Shown: positions 43,242 through 51,859 of the stretch, piece by piece
Position numbering within the stretch: position 1 is the first letter of the stretch
Layout: each line of letters opens with the position of its first letter
Assembly (NCBI GenBank): GCA_964510785.1
Contig: CAZECM010000001.1
Coordinates: 84,246-148,245, forward strand
Direction of reading: 5' to 3'
Source: JAAYZM01 sp964510785
GTDB taxonomy: Bacteria > Actinomycetota > Actinomycetes > Actinomycetales > Cellulomonadaceae
DNA length: 64,000 nt
Position numbers and translations under genes: made by a program
The notes under the pieces: model-generated
The model's database searches: none
Seen by the model: only the letters and a program-made list of their open reading frames with translations
What the model was told of the DNA's origin: nothing

Positions 43242-46200
43242 GCGGACACGAAGCCCGCGCAATCGTTGAAGCCGGAATCCGGCGCGAACTGTTCGGACCG
43301 TTCGGCCCGGAGGAACCCGTCGGCAAGCCCGTCGACTGTTCGCATGGCACGCTCACCTTCGCAACGGCTGAAGAGAGTCGAGGACAGTTTCACGACAGCT
43401 CAACGCTGCAGGAGATCCTGACTATCGGCACGCCGCTAACGCGCTACGGTGTCGGCGTGCTCTATAGCGGTGCCTCAATTGGTGGCACGGCGATCGGTGA
43501 GGAAGGTGAAGAGGATATCGATCTCACCGGCATCCCCGGTGTAGCGCTCAATGAGGACGATCCAGACGGCCGGCCAGTTGACATCCAAGGTTCCCAGCGG
43601 CACGACGAGGCCGATTCCGACGACTTCGACTTGACTGACGCCAATAGCTTTAAGCCCTCGGCGATGGCGATCTCCTTTCAGTGCCGCGTGCCGGCCGGCG
43701 GCTCGCTCACCGTCGCTGTGACCGGCGCGCATTACGAAAGGATCAGCGTCCACATATCCGGGATCTCCAAGCCGGTCGATTGGTGGCGTCGCAGGGCCTT
43801 CACGCTCACCGGGCTGGTGCCGGGCAGTATTCTTGTCAATGAGACCAACCGGCTCAAGATCGTTGACACTAAGCCGGATGGCGATCCGCCTGGTGCTGCA
43901 CCTACGACGCGTGTCTTCAGCCGTCCGGTGCCGGGAGCCGACGATCCGGAACTGCGCCTGGTGACGGTGGCGGTGGTGAATCAGGTGGCGGGCACAGGGC
44001 CGGCCAGCGCCTTGTTCCAGATGGGCTTCACCGTTGCTGCCGCTGGCGGCCTGGTCATCGAGCCATACCCCGAAGTCGAGCTGCCCGACCGTGACGATGA
44101 GGAGCAGTCGATCGACCTGCTCTACCGCAACAAGCGCACCTACGCCATCGGGCACGGTTGCGCTGCGGAATGGGAAGGCGGTGTCGGCACACCTGTACCA
44201 CTGGTGAGCGCCGTCGCCCTGCCTGCCTACGAGGTGGTCAGCTTGACTCCCAACATCTACCTAACCGACGACGACGGGCGCTACCTTTTTGACGCGGATG
44301 GGAGGCGTAGTACGGCCGCGGTCAGCATGAAAGAACTGGCCGACGGGACCGCCGAAGGGCGAAGACAGGTTGAAACGGTGCTACGCCTCTATGGCGAATG
44401 GATCAGTGCACGGAAGGCCGAGATCGATGATCTGCCGGAGCGCTTCCGTGATGCTGCCCGACGACACATGGCTCTAGCAGAGAGCGCTCTAGACCGTATG
44501 AAGGCCGGCTGGTACCTGGTCGGTTCGGATCAGGTCGCCCAGCAAGCGTTCTATTGGGCCAACGAGGCTATGCTCTTCCAGCAGGTACGCTCCAACTTCC
44601 CGCTGCGTGAGGTCGAACGGGGAAAGGATGATGTCCTCCGCGTCAAGGGCGCGCACCCCACACCGGTCATCCCTCTAGACAAGGGCTACTGGCGCCCCTT
44701 CCAGATTGCCTTCATCCTCGCCACTCTGCCCGAGCTGGTGGATCCTTCTCGCGAGACCCGTTCACTGGTCGATCTGATCTTCTTCCCGACCGGTGGCGGC
44801 AAGACCGAGGCATACCTCGGTGCCTCCGCGATCAGCCTGCTGGCTCGTCGCTTGCGCAATCCGAACGACGCGGGCACGGACACGCTGATGCGCTACACGC
44901 TACGTCTTCTGACTGCGCAGCAGTTCCTCCGTGCCGCTTCCCTGGTGTGCGTGCTGGAAGCGATCCGTGACGATCACTCCGATGTGCTGGGCGCCTCGCC
45001 TTTCGGTATCGGGATCTGGCTGGGTAGTTCTTCGACACCCAACCGATGGTCGACGGCCGTCGAAGCGCTGGCACGTCTCCGACGCAACCCCCAAGAGCAG
45101 AACCCCTTCCTCCTGCTGCGCTGCCCCTGGTGCGGTGCCCAGATGGGTACTAAGCCGAAGGGAAGGGGTGGGCAGGATGTGATCGGCTACGAGCAGATAG
45201 GGCGCGACCGTGTCGAGCTGCGTTGCGTCGACTCGCAGTGTCGCTACTGGCGGCGCCCAGGGCTTCCTGTGCATGTGATCGACGAGGATATCTACGAAGT
45301 GCGTCCCTCAATCGTTATCGGAACCGTCGACAAGTTTGCCATGATGGCGTGGAGTCCCCAGGCCCGGAACCTCTTCGGGATAGACGAGCAGGGCGAGCGC
45401 GTCTTCTCTCCACCTGGTTTGATCATTCAGGACGAGCTGCACCTTATCTCCGGTCCGCTCGGGTCGATGGTCGGTCTGTACGAGCCTGTCATCGACGAGC
45501 TGTGTACCGATCGCCGAGGCGAAGTACCGATCGCGCCGAAGATAATTGCTTCCACGGCAACTATCCGCCGCTTCGAGGACCAGGTCAGGGCGCTCTTTGG
45601 CCGCACGGAAGTCGCGCTGTTCCCACCGCACGGCCTGGAGGAGGGCCGCTCCTTCTTCGCCGAACCCGCCCGACTGGCGGATGGGTCCCTTGAGCCGGGC
45701 CGCCGATACATCGGAGTCATGAGCGCCTCACTCGGCTCGATGCAGACCGTTCAAACCCGTGTCGCTGCCGCGACCCTGCAGGCGGCGACAGAGGTTCCCG
45801 AAGCGGACCGCGACGGATACTGGACGAACCTGAACTTCCTCAACTCCCTTCGCGAGCTCGGCAACACCGTTTCGCTGTTGGAGTCCGACGTACCTGACTA
45901 CCTAACCGGTTTGGTACGCCGAGATGGCATCAGTCCGCGCTGGCCAAACCGCACGATGGAGCTCACCTCGCGCCGGCGGTCTGATGAGATCCCCAGAGCC
46001 ATCGAGCAGCTCCAAGCCCGCTACGTCCCGGGGCAGGACCGTCAGGACGCCATCGACATCTGCCTGGCGTCGAACATCATCGAGGTTGGCATTGATATCG
46101 ACCGACTGGGCCTGATGACAATCGTCGGACAGCCCAAGACCACCGCTCAGTACATCCAGGTATCCGGTCGGGTCGGACGCCGCGCCGACGTCAGCCCCGG

Positions 46201-46738
46201 TCTGGTGATCACGATCTACGGCGCAGCTAAGCCCCGCGACCGGAGCCACTATGAGCGGTTCCTGACCTACCACCAACAGCTCTACGCTCAGGTCGAGCCC
46301 ACCTCGGTGACGCCTTTCGCCACCCCGGTGCTTCGACGAGCGCTGCATGCCGCAGCTGTGGCCTACGTCCGGCAGACCACTCCGGAGGACTTGTCGCCAT
46401 ACCCGTTCCCGTCAGTCGAGTACGAGCGAGCCATCGCGCTACTTCGTGAGCGCGCTTTGATCGTCGACGACGTCGAACTCCCTGTGTTTGAACGAATGGC
46501 AGACAAGCGAGCACGACAGTGGGATGGATGGGAGCGCACCATGTGGAATGCAAACCCCGTTCCATGGGGCGATCCCCACCAGGGTCTGATGCGCTTCGCC
46601 GGAACGCTGCCTGATCTCGATAGGAGAGCCACGATCTGGGATGTGCCTACCAGTATGCGTAACGTCGATGCCGAATGCCGGCTAGTGATCTCGCTGGCCT
46701 ACGCTCACGCCGACACCGAAACCGAGGACGCGCCATGA
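43238..46738 (+). CDS. drmA: DISARM helicase DrmA
   Basis: A 1166-residue SF2 helicase. Walker A PTGGGKTEAYLG lies at about residue 517, DEAH-type IIQDELHLISGPLG at about 730, and the C-terminal motif VI SGRVGRRADVSPG at about 977. STAT in IIASTATIRRFE is motif III. A Cys-rich segment near 630 (LRCPWCGAQ) and the long N-terminal non-helicase part match DrmA, which binds and unwinds DNA in DISARM. The length (about 1160) and the tight link with a DUF1998 protein confirm it. It overlaps the upstream gene and drmB by ATGA. Phage DNA lacking cytosine methylation is the expected target. Confidence 0.9.
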   Translation: MSGHEARAIVEAGIRRELFGPFGPEEPVGKPVDCSHGTLTFATAEESRGQFHDSSTLQEILTIGTPLTRYGVGVLYSGASIGGTAIGEEGEEDIDLTGIPGVALNEDDPDGRPVDIQGSQRHDEADSDDFDLTDANSFKPSAMAISFQCRVPAGGSLTVAVTGAHYERISVHISGISKPVDWWRRRAFTLTGLVPGSILVNETNRLKIVDTKPDGDPPGAAPTTRVFSRPVPGADDPELRLVTVAVVNQVAGTGPASALFQMGFTVAAAGGLVIEPYPEVELPDRDDEEQSIDLLYRNKRTYAIGHGCAAEWEGGVGTPVPLVSAVALPAYEVVSLTPNIYLTDDDGRYLFDADGRRSTAAVSMKELADGTAEGRRQVETVLRLYGEWISARKAEIDDLPERFRDAARRHMALAESALDRMKAGWYLVGSDQVAQQAFYWANEAMLFQQVRSNFPLREVERGKDDVLRVKGAHPTPVIPLDKGYWRPFQIAFILATLPELVDPSRETRSLVDLIFFPTGGGKTEAYLGASAISLLARRLRNPNDAGTDTLMRYTLRLLTAQQFLRAASLVCVLEAIRDDHSDVLGASPFGIGIWLGSSSTPNRWSTAVEALARLRRNPQEQNPFLLLRCPWCGAQMGTKPKGRGGQDVIGYEQIGRDRVELRCVDSQCRYWRRPGLPVHVIDEDIYEVRPSIVIGTVDKFAMMAWSPQARNLFGIDEQGERVFSPPGLIIQDELHLISGPLGSMVGLYEPVIDELCTDRRGEVPIAPKIIASTATIRRFEDQVRALFGRTEVALFPPHGLEEGRSFFAEPARLADGSLEPGRRYIGVMSASLGSMQTVQTRVAAATLQAATEVPEADRDGYWTNLNFLNSLRELGNTVSLLESDVPDYLTGLVRRDGISPRWPNRTMELTSRRRSDEIPRAIEQLQARYVPGQDRQDAIDICLASNIIEVGIDIDRLGLMTIVGQPKTTAQYIQVSGRVGRRADVSPGLVITIYGAAKPRDRSHYERFLTYHQQLYAQVEPTSVTPFATPVLRRALHAAAVAYVRQTTPEDLSPYPFPSVEYERAIALLRERALIVDDVELPVFERMADKRARQWDGWERTMWNANPVPWGDPHQGLMRFAGTLPDLDRRATIWDVPTSMRNVDAECRLVISLAYAHADTETEDAP

Positions 46739-48645
46739 GCAGCGGGCCAATGAGGCGAGCCCAGCTCGTCACTCCATTCGGCGTTGGTGCGATGAGCGTC
46801 CTCGTCAACGGCACGTCCGTGATCACGGCGGGGCTGGATCACTGGTATGAACCTGGCGAAACCAGCAGCCTGGCTCTGGAGGAATATCAGGAGCATGACT
46901 GGCGATTAGAGGCCCGTCTGCGCGTCTCGGAGTTCCGGCTGCCTCCGGATCACCGATACCAGGCAAATGGCAACGACAACCGCAACGTTAAGCTCACCGT
47001 CCCGGTGCTGCGGTTCCCGCGTTGGTGCTTCTGCATGTATTGCAAGCGTCTCGAACTCTCCACGCTCACCATGCAGCAGGCCGTGATCTGCAGAGACAAG
47101 AAGCACGCCGACTGGAAGTACAAGCCACGCATGTCGCAAGTGCCGTTCGTTGCCATCTGCACCAACGGACACCTCGACGATTTCCCATTCGACAAGTGGG
47201 TGCACCGTGCCCACCGACCTTCCTGCAACGGAACACTTCGCCTGAAGTCCCTGGGCGGCGGCGGTCTCGAGGGACAACGAGTTGTCTGCACCGGTTGTCA
47301 GAAGGAGCGAACGCTGCGCGGCATTACCGAGGCGCGCTTCGTCAACGGGGAAGAGCACACAAACCTCGGCGACCAGTTGTCGTCGCCTGACGACCCCTTC
47401 CTTTGTACTGGAGCTCGCCCGTGGCTTGCCCAACTCGAAGGAGCCTGCGGCCAACCAATGCGTGGAGCCCTCCGCGCTGCGGGCAACGTCTACTTTCCGA
47501 GGGTCGAGTCGTCCATCTACTTGCCGCGCAGTGAGGGTGCTGTGAGTGTCGAAATGCACGACCTGATGCGCCACCCAGCAGTCAGCACGACGATGCGCAC
47601 ACTACACAGCGTCTTCGGTGCGGGGCTTGAGGTTGAGAGGCTGCGTGAGCAGCTGCTCAAGAATGTGCCGCCGGAGTTGTTCCGCCCCGTCTCCGACGAA
47701 GAACTGATCGCGGGGTATCGCGACCTCCTTGGCGTCGGGGAAGAGGAGCCCGAGTCGAGTGAGGAATTGGATGCAGAGCTGCTCACTGGCGATGACGAGT
47801 GGCGACACCCGGAGTTCCAACATATCAGGCAGACTCCGAAGGACGACTACCTGACCGCCACCAACCCAGGTGTGCACCCCAGTCTCGAGCCATACTTGGA
47901 ACGGGTGCGCTCCGTCGACGTCTTGCGCGAGACCAGGGCGCTACGTGGCTTCACTCGCGTGCGAGACGACGTCTTGAAGCTCAGCGCCGGCAAGGCCCTA
48001 CTGCGGCGTGAGCCGTTGCCGGTGGTACAGGACTGGTTGCCTGCCTACGTCGTGAAGGGCGAGGGCGTCTACTTCGAGCTTGCCCCGGACCGACTGGCGG
48101 CCTGGGAAACACGCGTCGAGGTTCAAGCCCGTACTCAGAAGATCACCGACCACTATGGGCGGGTTACCTCCCAGCGTGGCGTTCAAGGCCGCACGCTCAC
48201 CCCCCGCTTCGTGTTACTGCACACGCTTGGCCACCTGCTGATCAACGAGCTGGTGTTCACGTGCGGGTACTCCTCCGCATCACTCCGCGAGCGGCTCTAC
48301 GTCTCGACAACTGTCGGACGAGAAATGGCGGGTCTCCTCATCTACACCGCAGCTGGCGACTCGGAGGGCACCATGGGGGGCCTTGTGCGTATGGCCAGGC
48401 CTGACAACTTGCGGTCAGTGTTCGTATCCGCCATCTCCGGCGCTGGTTGGTGCTCGACGGATCCGGTCTGCATGGATGCTGGTGAGAAGGGGCAGGGGCC
48501 AGACTCCTGCAACCTTGCCGCCTGTCATGGCTGTGCACTGCTACCTGAGACTAGTTGCGAGGAGTTCAACCGCTTCTTGGACCGGGGGTTGGTTGTGGGT
48601 ACATTCGCAGACCCCAGACTCGGATACTTCTCAGCGATCCTATAG
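46735..48645 (+). CDS. drmB: DISARM protein DrmB (DUF1998)
   Basis: A 636-residue DUF1998 protein that forms a complex with DrmA. Conserved Cys-rich parts are PRWCFCMYCKRLE, AICTNGHLDDFPFDKWVH and VVCTGCQKERTLRG. The C-terminal DUF1998 segment runs from HTLGHLLINELVFTCGYSSA through WCSTDPVCMDAGEKG to CNLAACHGCALLPETSC. The ATG at 46735 overlaps the drmA stop as ATGA. It is the last gene of the block; 87 bases after it the PIN gene comes from the opposite strand. No PLD-type DrmC follows, which is where it lies in typical DISARM loci. Confidence 0.9.
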   Translation: MSSGPMRRAQLVTPFGVGAMSVLVNGTSVITAGLDHWYEPGETSSLALEEYQEHDWRLEARLRVSEFRLPPDHRYQANGNDNRNVKLTVPVLRFPRWCFCMYCKRLELSTLTMQQAVICRDKKHADWKYKPRMSQVPFVAICTNGHLDDFPFDKWVHRAHRPSCNGTLRLKSLGGGGLEGQRVVCTGCQKERTLRGITEARFVNGEEHTNLGDQLSSPDDPFLCTGARPWLAQLEGACGQPMRGALRAAGNVYFPRVESSIYLPRSEGAVSVEMHDLMRHPAVSTTMRTLHSVFGAGLEVERLREQLLKNVPPELFRPVSDEELIAGYRDLLGVGEEEPESSEELDAELLTGDDEWRHPEFQHIRQTPKDDYLTATNPGVHPSLEPYLERVRSVDVLRETRALRGFTRVRDDVLKLSAGKALLRREPLPVVQDWLPAYVVKGEGVYFELAPDRLAAWETRVEVQARTQKITDHYGRVTSQRGVQGRTLTPRFVLLHTLGHLLINELVFTCGYSSASLRERLYVSTTVGREMAGLLIYTAAGDSEGTMGGLVRMARPDNLRSVFVSAISGAGWCSTDPVCMDAGEKGQGPDSCNLAACHGCALLPETSCEEFNRFLDRGLVVGTFADPRLGYFSAIL

Positions 48646-48732
48646 GGCTTGGGACCTAGGGGCAGAGGCTTGGTCACCACGGGCCTAGTTGCAGATCACA
48701 GAACCGAGGGAGACTCACACGAATTACTCTGG

Positions 48733-49824
48733 TCAGCTCTCCCAAAGGGAGGGTTGATTCGGATCCTCGTGCGGGCGGTACAGGGGCGCCCCGGGACCTG
48801 TGCCGTCCGCACGGCGCCATGCGACCTCCTCAATGCTGAACCCATACTCACCTCCGAACAGCACGGCAACGCGGACCACCATATCGACTGCGGCCTCCAC
48901 CACCACGTCGCCTAGGTCGGACTCGGCAAGTTCCCGCCACTGAGGCTCTATGGAATCGTAGGTGGAGAAGCGCGCGCGGAACTCAACACGCTGCCCCAGG
49001 TCATACTCGACAATGACGGCACTTTCGGAATCGCTCACACTTGCTGTCCGCCCAGACGCGATCCCTCCCTCCCAAGTCACGTCCATCACGTCTAGAGCCA
49101 CGGGGGACCGCCAGAATCCGAGGTCTTCCACTGTGGGGAAGAGGTCGTCCTGGAAGTCAGATTGTAGGTAGTACGAGAGGAAGGAGTCCTGGCGGCCCTG
49201 GTCGATGGCAGCGGATATGTTTCCCACGCCCTCCCAAGGTAGAGCGCGAAGCAACCAGGAACTGAAGTCACGTGTCACGTCGACAGCTCCGGCGAGCGGT
49301 GCGATTTCTGCGGCGAGCGAGTCGGCCAGGCGACCATCCTCACCGTAGAACGCACGATCGTTGGACACCAGGATAACGTCCCTGCCATCGCGTCCAAGCG
49401 CAAGTACATCGTGCCAAATGAGCGCATCGCGGTAGCCTCCGCCCTTCTGGTCGAATGGGGGCGTCCGAGAGACCGCTCGTCGGACCAACTCGGCGTGGTC
49501 GACAGTCGGCCAAGGCAGTAGGGTGAAGCCAAGCCGTTCCTCGAGGCTTTCGAGAAGATAGGCGCGGTAGTCGAACGGGTGCTGGGGCTCTTGCTCCGGC
49601 GCTTCGAGGCCAAGCTGACGCCATGTCTTGTTGAGGGCTGACTGCTCCGAGCTGGCTCGGGCGATCCTCCTTGCGTGCACAGCGACGACTTCCTCGAGGA
49701 CCGCAGCTGGCACTCGCACATCGAACCAGGGGTCGGCATTCAGTTGCTCGAGCAGCTGATACTTCAGACCAGTTAGCATCAAGTCACTCACTAGTTCGTT
49801 CGCGTCAAGAATGATAGTCTTCAC
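48733..49824 (-). CDS. PIN-domain (DUF4935-like) protein
   Basis: A 363-residue protein with an N-terminal PIN-type fold: IILDANELVSDLM (acidic residue 8), AAVLEEVVAVHARRIARAS, GYRDALIWHDVLALG and ILVSNDRAFYG, giving the acidic metal site of a ribonuclease. The second half (about 220-363) is strand-rich and unlike known toxins. PIN_DUF4935 proteins are seen in defence islands and are thought to act as RNases. It is convergent with drmB, so it is not in the same operon. It could be an independent effector or antitoxin-like gene. A GTG start is assumed; the next ATG lies deep in the domain. Confidence 0.75.
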   Translation of the reverse strand: MKTIILDANELVSDLMLTGLKYQLLEQLNADPWFDVRVPAAVLEEVVAVHARRIARASSEQSALNKTWRQLGLEAPEQEPQHPFDYRAYLLESLEERLGFTLLPWPTVDHAELVRRAVSRTPPFDQKGGGYRDALIWHDVLALGRDGRDVILVSNDRAFYGEDGRLADSLAAEIAPLAGAVDVTRDFSSWLLRALPWEGVGNISAAIDQGRQDSFLSYYLQSDFQDDLFPTVEDLGFWRSPVALDVMDVTWEGGIASGRTASVSDSESAVIVEYDLGQRVEFRARFSTYDSIEPQWRELAESDLGDVVVEAAVDMVVRVAVLFGGEYGFSIEEVAWRRADGTGPGAPLYRPHEDPNQPSLWES

Positions 49825-50125
49825 GCGCTCGATGGTAGATGCGCGTAGGTATATCGATAGGGCTAGACACGCTTACACGTGGGACCCTGGCGGCTGTGCG
49901 ACGCGTGTATGCGCTCAGCCAGGTCCCAGTCGTGGGGAGTGCTGCGCACGAAGTGGGCAGAGCGACGGACCGTTGTCTCAAGCTCGCGTGGCGGGATTCT
50001 CAGAGCTACCAGCGAACGGGGATAGGCCGCGAGTTCCGTGGTGGATGCGCCGGAGAGGGCGGGTGGCGCCGTCGGTTCGATCTGCGGTGCTCAAGTTTCC
50101 GCTAGAGTCCGCCGATCTCGACGAG
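49825..50125. promoter_or_regulatory. Gap with promoter -10 near the HNH/Excalibur gene
   Basis: These 301 bases between divergent genes hold no coding sequence I can support. TAGAGT at 50103-50108 fits an actinobacterial -10 element, 18 bases ahead of the GTG at 50126, giving a very short leader. No -35 element of good quality is seen. Confidence 0.45.
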
Positions 50126-51643
50126 GTGAGCGACGGCAGACGGCCAGACGGCAGAGACCCGTTGCTCCCGGTCGACGGGTGGTACGCCGACCCCCTGCAG
50201 GCCGAGCAGTTGCGGTACTGGGACGGTGCGGTGTGGACGCAGCACACGGCCCCGGTCGGGGCGCCGCTGTCGGCCGCACCAGCGACAGCACCCGCGCCAC
50301 CTCCTCCTCCGCCAGCACCGCAACAGGCAGCCCCCGCACCGCAGCCACCGCCGCGTACACCGAAGCCCCCGGCGCTGACGATCGGAACTCGCAGCGTCTC
50401 GCGCGCGAGCCTCGGCTGGATGGGCGCGCTGGCGCTGCTCGCGATCCTCATGGGCGCGACGTCGGGCATCGGCGGCGTGCTGATGGGCGTGAGCTTCGTG
50501 GTGATCGGCGCGGGAGCGTGGGCCGCGCTCACCGGGCGGACCTGGGTGGGCAGGGTCGGGCGCAAGGCCGGCGGCGTGCTGGCCGGCGTGGGGTTCGGCC
50601 TCTTGTTGACCGGCGCCGTGGTCGGCGCGGCGACGTCGTCGGTGCCCACCGAGGCGCGGGAAGAACCGACGGTCACCGCGACACCCGCGACCAGCCCGAA
50701 GGAGGCGAGCAGCCCGGCGCCCGCCGTCGTCGTCGGACCTGAGACCAGCCCCAGCCCCTCGCCGTCGTCGTCCCCGAGTCCCTCCCCCACGCCTACGACG
50801 CCCGAGCCTGCAGTACCGGAGGTGGTCGAGAGCGAGCCGACGACGGCGCTCGCTGCGCTCGCCCTGCTCGAGGTGCGCCCCCGCGACGCCAAGACGGGCT
50901 ACGACCGTGACCTGTTCGGCTACCGCGCGGTGGACCTGGACCGCAACGGCTGCGACACCCGCAACGACATCCTCGGGCGCGACCTCACCGGCGTGGTCTT
51001 CAAGCCCGGGACGCGGGACTGCGTAGTGATGAGCGGCGTGCTGTTCGACCCCTACACCGCGAACGCCGTCGTGTTCGAGCGCGGGGACGGCGGGAACCTG
51101 GTGCAGATCGACCACGTGGTGGCCATGAGCGACGCGTGGCAGAAGGGCGCCCAGCACCTCGACGAGGACGCCCTGCACGGGCTCGGCAACGACCCGCTCA
51201 ACCTGCTCGCGGTGTACGCCAGGGCCAACAGTCAGAAGGGTGACGGCGACGCCGCGACCTGGCTGCCGGCCAACAAGGCATTCCGGTGCGCGTACGTCGC
51301 GCGGCAGGTGGCCGTGAAGTACGCCTATGGGCTGTGGCTGGCGCAGGCGGAGAAGAACGCGATCGAGCGGGTGCTGGGCGGGTGCCCGGAAGAGCCGCTG
51401 CCCACGGCGTTGACCGTGCCGGACGTGCCGACACCGTCGGAGACGATCGCGCCGGAACCCAAGCCAGAACCGACGCCGACACCGACGGCAGAGCCCAGCC
51501 CGACTCCCACCTCCGCGCCCGAGAACGTGTACTACAAGAACTGCACCGAAGCGCGTGCGGCTGGAGTCACACCGCTCTACCGAGGTGACCCCGGCTACGC
51601 GAAGCACCTGGACCGGGACGGTGACGGGGTGGCGTGCGAGTAG
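50126..51643 (+). CDS. DUF2510 membrane protein with DUF1524 HNH and Excalibur domain
   Basis: A 505-residue protein. DUF2510 (LPVDGWYADPLQAEQLRYWD) lies at about residues 15-40 and a Pro-rich linker follows. Two transmembrane segments (about 95-165, GALALLAILMGATSGIGG and VLAGVGFGLLLTGAVVGA) come next, then a Ser/Pro stalk. A secreted HNH-type nuclease domain follows (LVQIDHVVAMSDAWQKGA, then LNLLAVYARANSQKGDGD), ending with the calcium-binding Excalibur motif DRDGDGVACE. The HNH part resembles GmrSD C-termini and actinobacterial secreted nucleases. The predicted topology places the nuclease outside the cell. The GTG at 50126 was chosen from the -10 TAGAGT; the frame runs further upstream. 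Confidence 0.8.
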   Translation: MSDGRRPDGRDPLLPVDGWYADPLQAEQLRYWDGAVWTQHTAPVGAPLSAAPATAPAPPPPPPAPQQAAPAPQPPPRTPKPPALTIGTRSVSRASLGWMGALALLAILMGATSGIGGVLMGVSFVVIGAGAWAALTGRTWVGRVGRKAGGVLAGVGFGLLLTGAVVGAATSSVPTEAREEPTVTATPATSPKEASSPAPAVVVGPETSPSPSPSSSPSPSPTPTTPEPAVPEVVESEPTTALAALALLEVRPRDAKTGYDRDLFGYRAVDLDRNGCDTRNDILGRDLTGVVFKPGTRDCVVMSGVLFDPYTANAVVFERGDGGNLVQIDHVVAMSDAWQKGAQHLDEDALHGLGNDPLNLLAVYARANSQKGDGDAATWLPANKAFRCAYVARQVAVKYAYGLWLAQAEKNAIERVLGGCPEEPLPTALTVPDVPTPSETIAPEPKPEPTPTPTAEPSPTPTSAPENVYYKNCTEARAAGVTPLYRGDPGYAKHLDRDGDGVACE

Positions 51644-51681
51644 GGGTGCCCTGCGAGAAGGCGCGCGGCGCATGGGCTTGA

Positions 51682-51730
51682 CCTCGAACGCGGGCACGAG
51701 TAGCTCAGCGGCGAACTCGTTGGCCTGTCG
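51682..51730 (-). pseudogene. Possible ImmA/IrrE-peptidase fragment
   Basis: On the minus strand RQANEFAAELLVPAFE is encoded directly after a stop codon (51731-51733). It closely resembles the conserved helix of M78 ImmA/IrrE peptidases. No catalytic HExxH is encoded nearby and the frame leads into antisense of the gene at 50126-51643. It seems to be a remnant of a lost mobile-element regulator. The gap 51644-51859 otherwise shows nothing. Confidence 0.35.
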
Positions 51731-51859
51731 CTACGCACGCAGCAGTCTCGCGCGCCGAACAGCCCGGGACTCGTCGTCGTCGGCCCCGAACGTTACGCGT
51801 ATCCGGACCCCAGCGCCCGGTATCGTCCACACTGCTGGCTCGACCCCCTGGAGATCCCC

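Noticed and set aside
48646..48732. Search for a missing DrmC downstream of drmB
   Set aside because: The short gap contains no open frame, and no HxK-type phospholipase-D motif was seen in nearby genes.
34293..49824. Idea that the island is a prophage
   Set aside because: No integrase, capsid, terminase or lysis gene is present within it; content is defence-type only.
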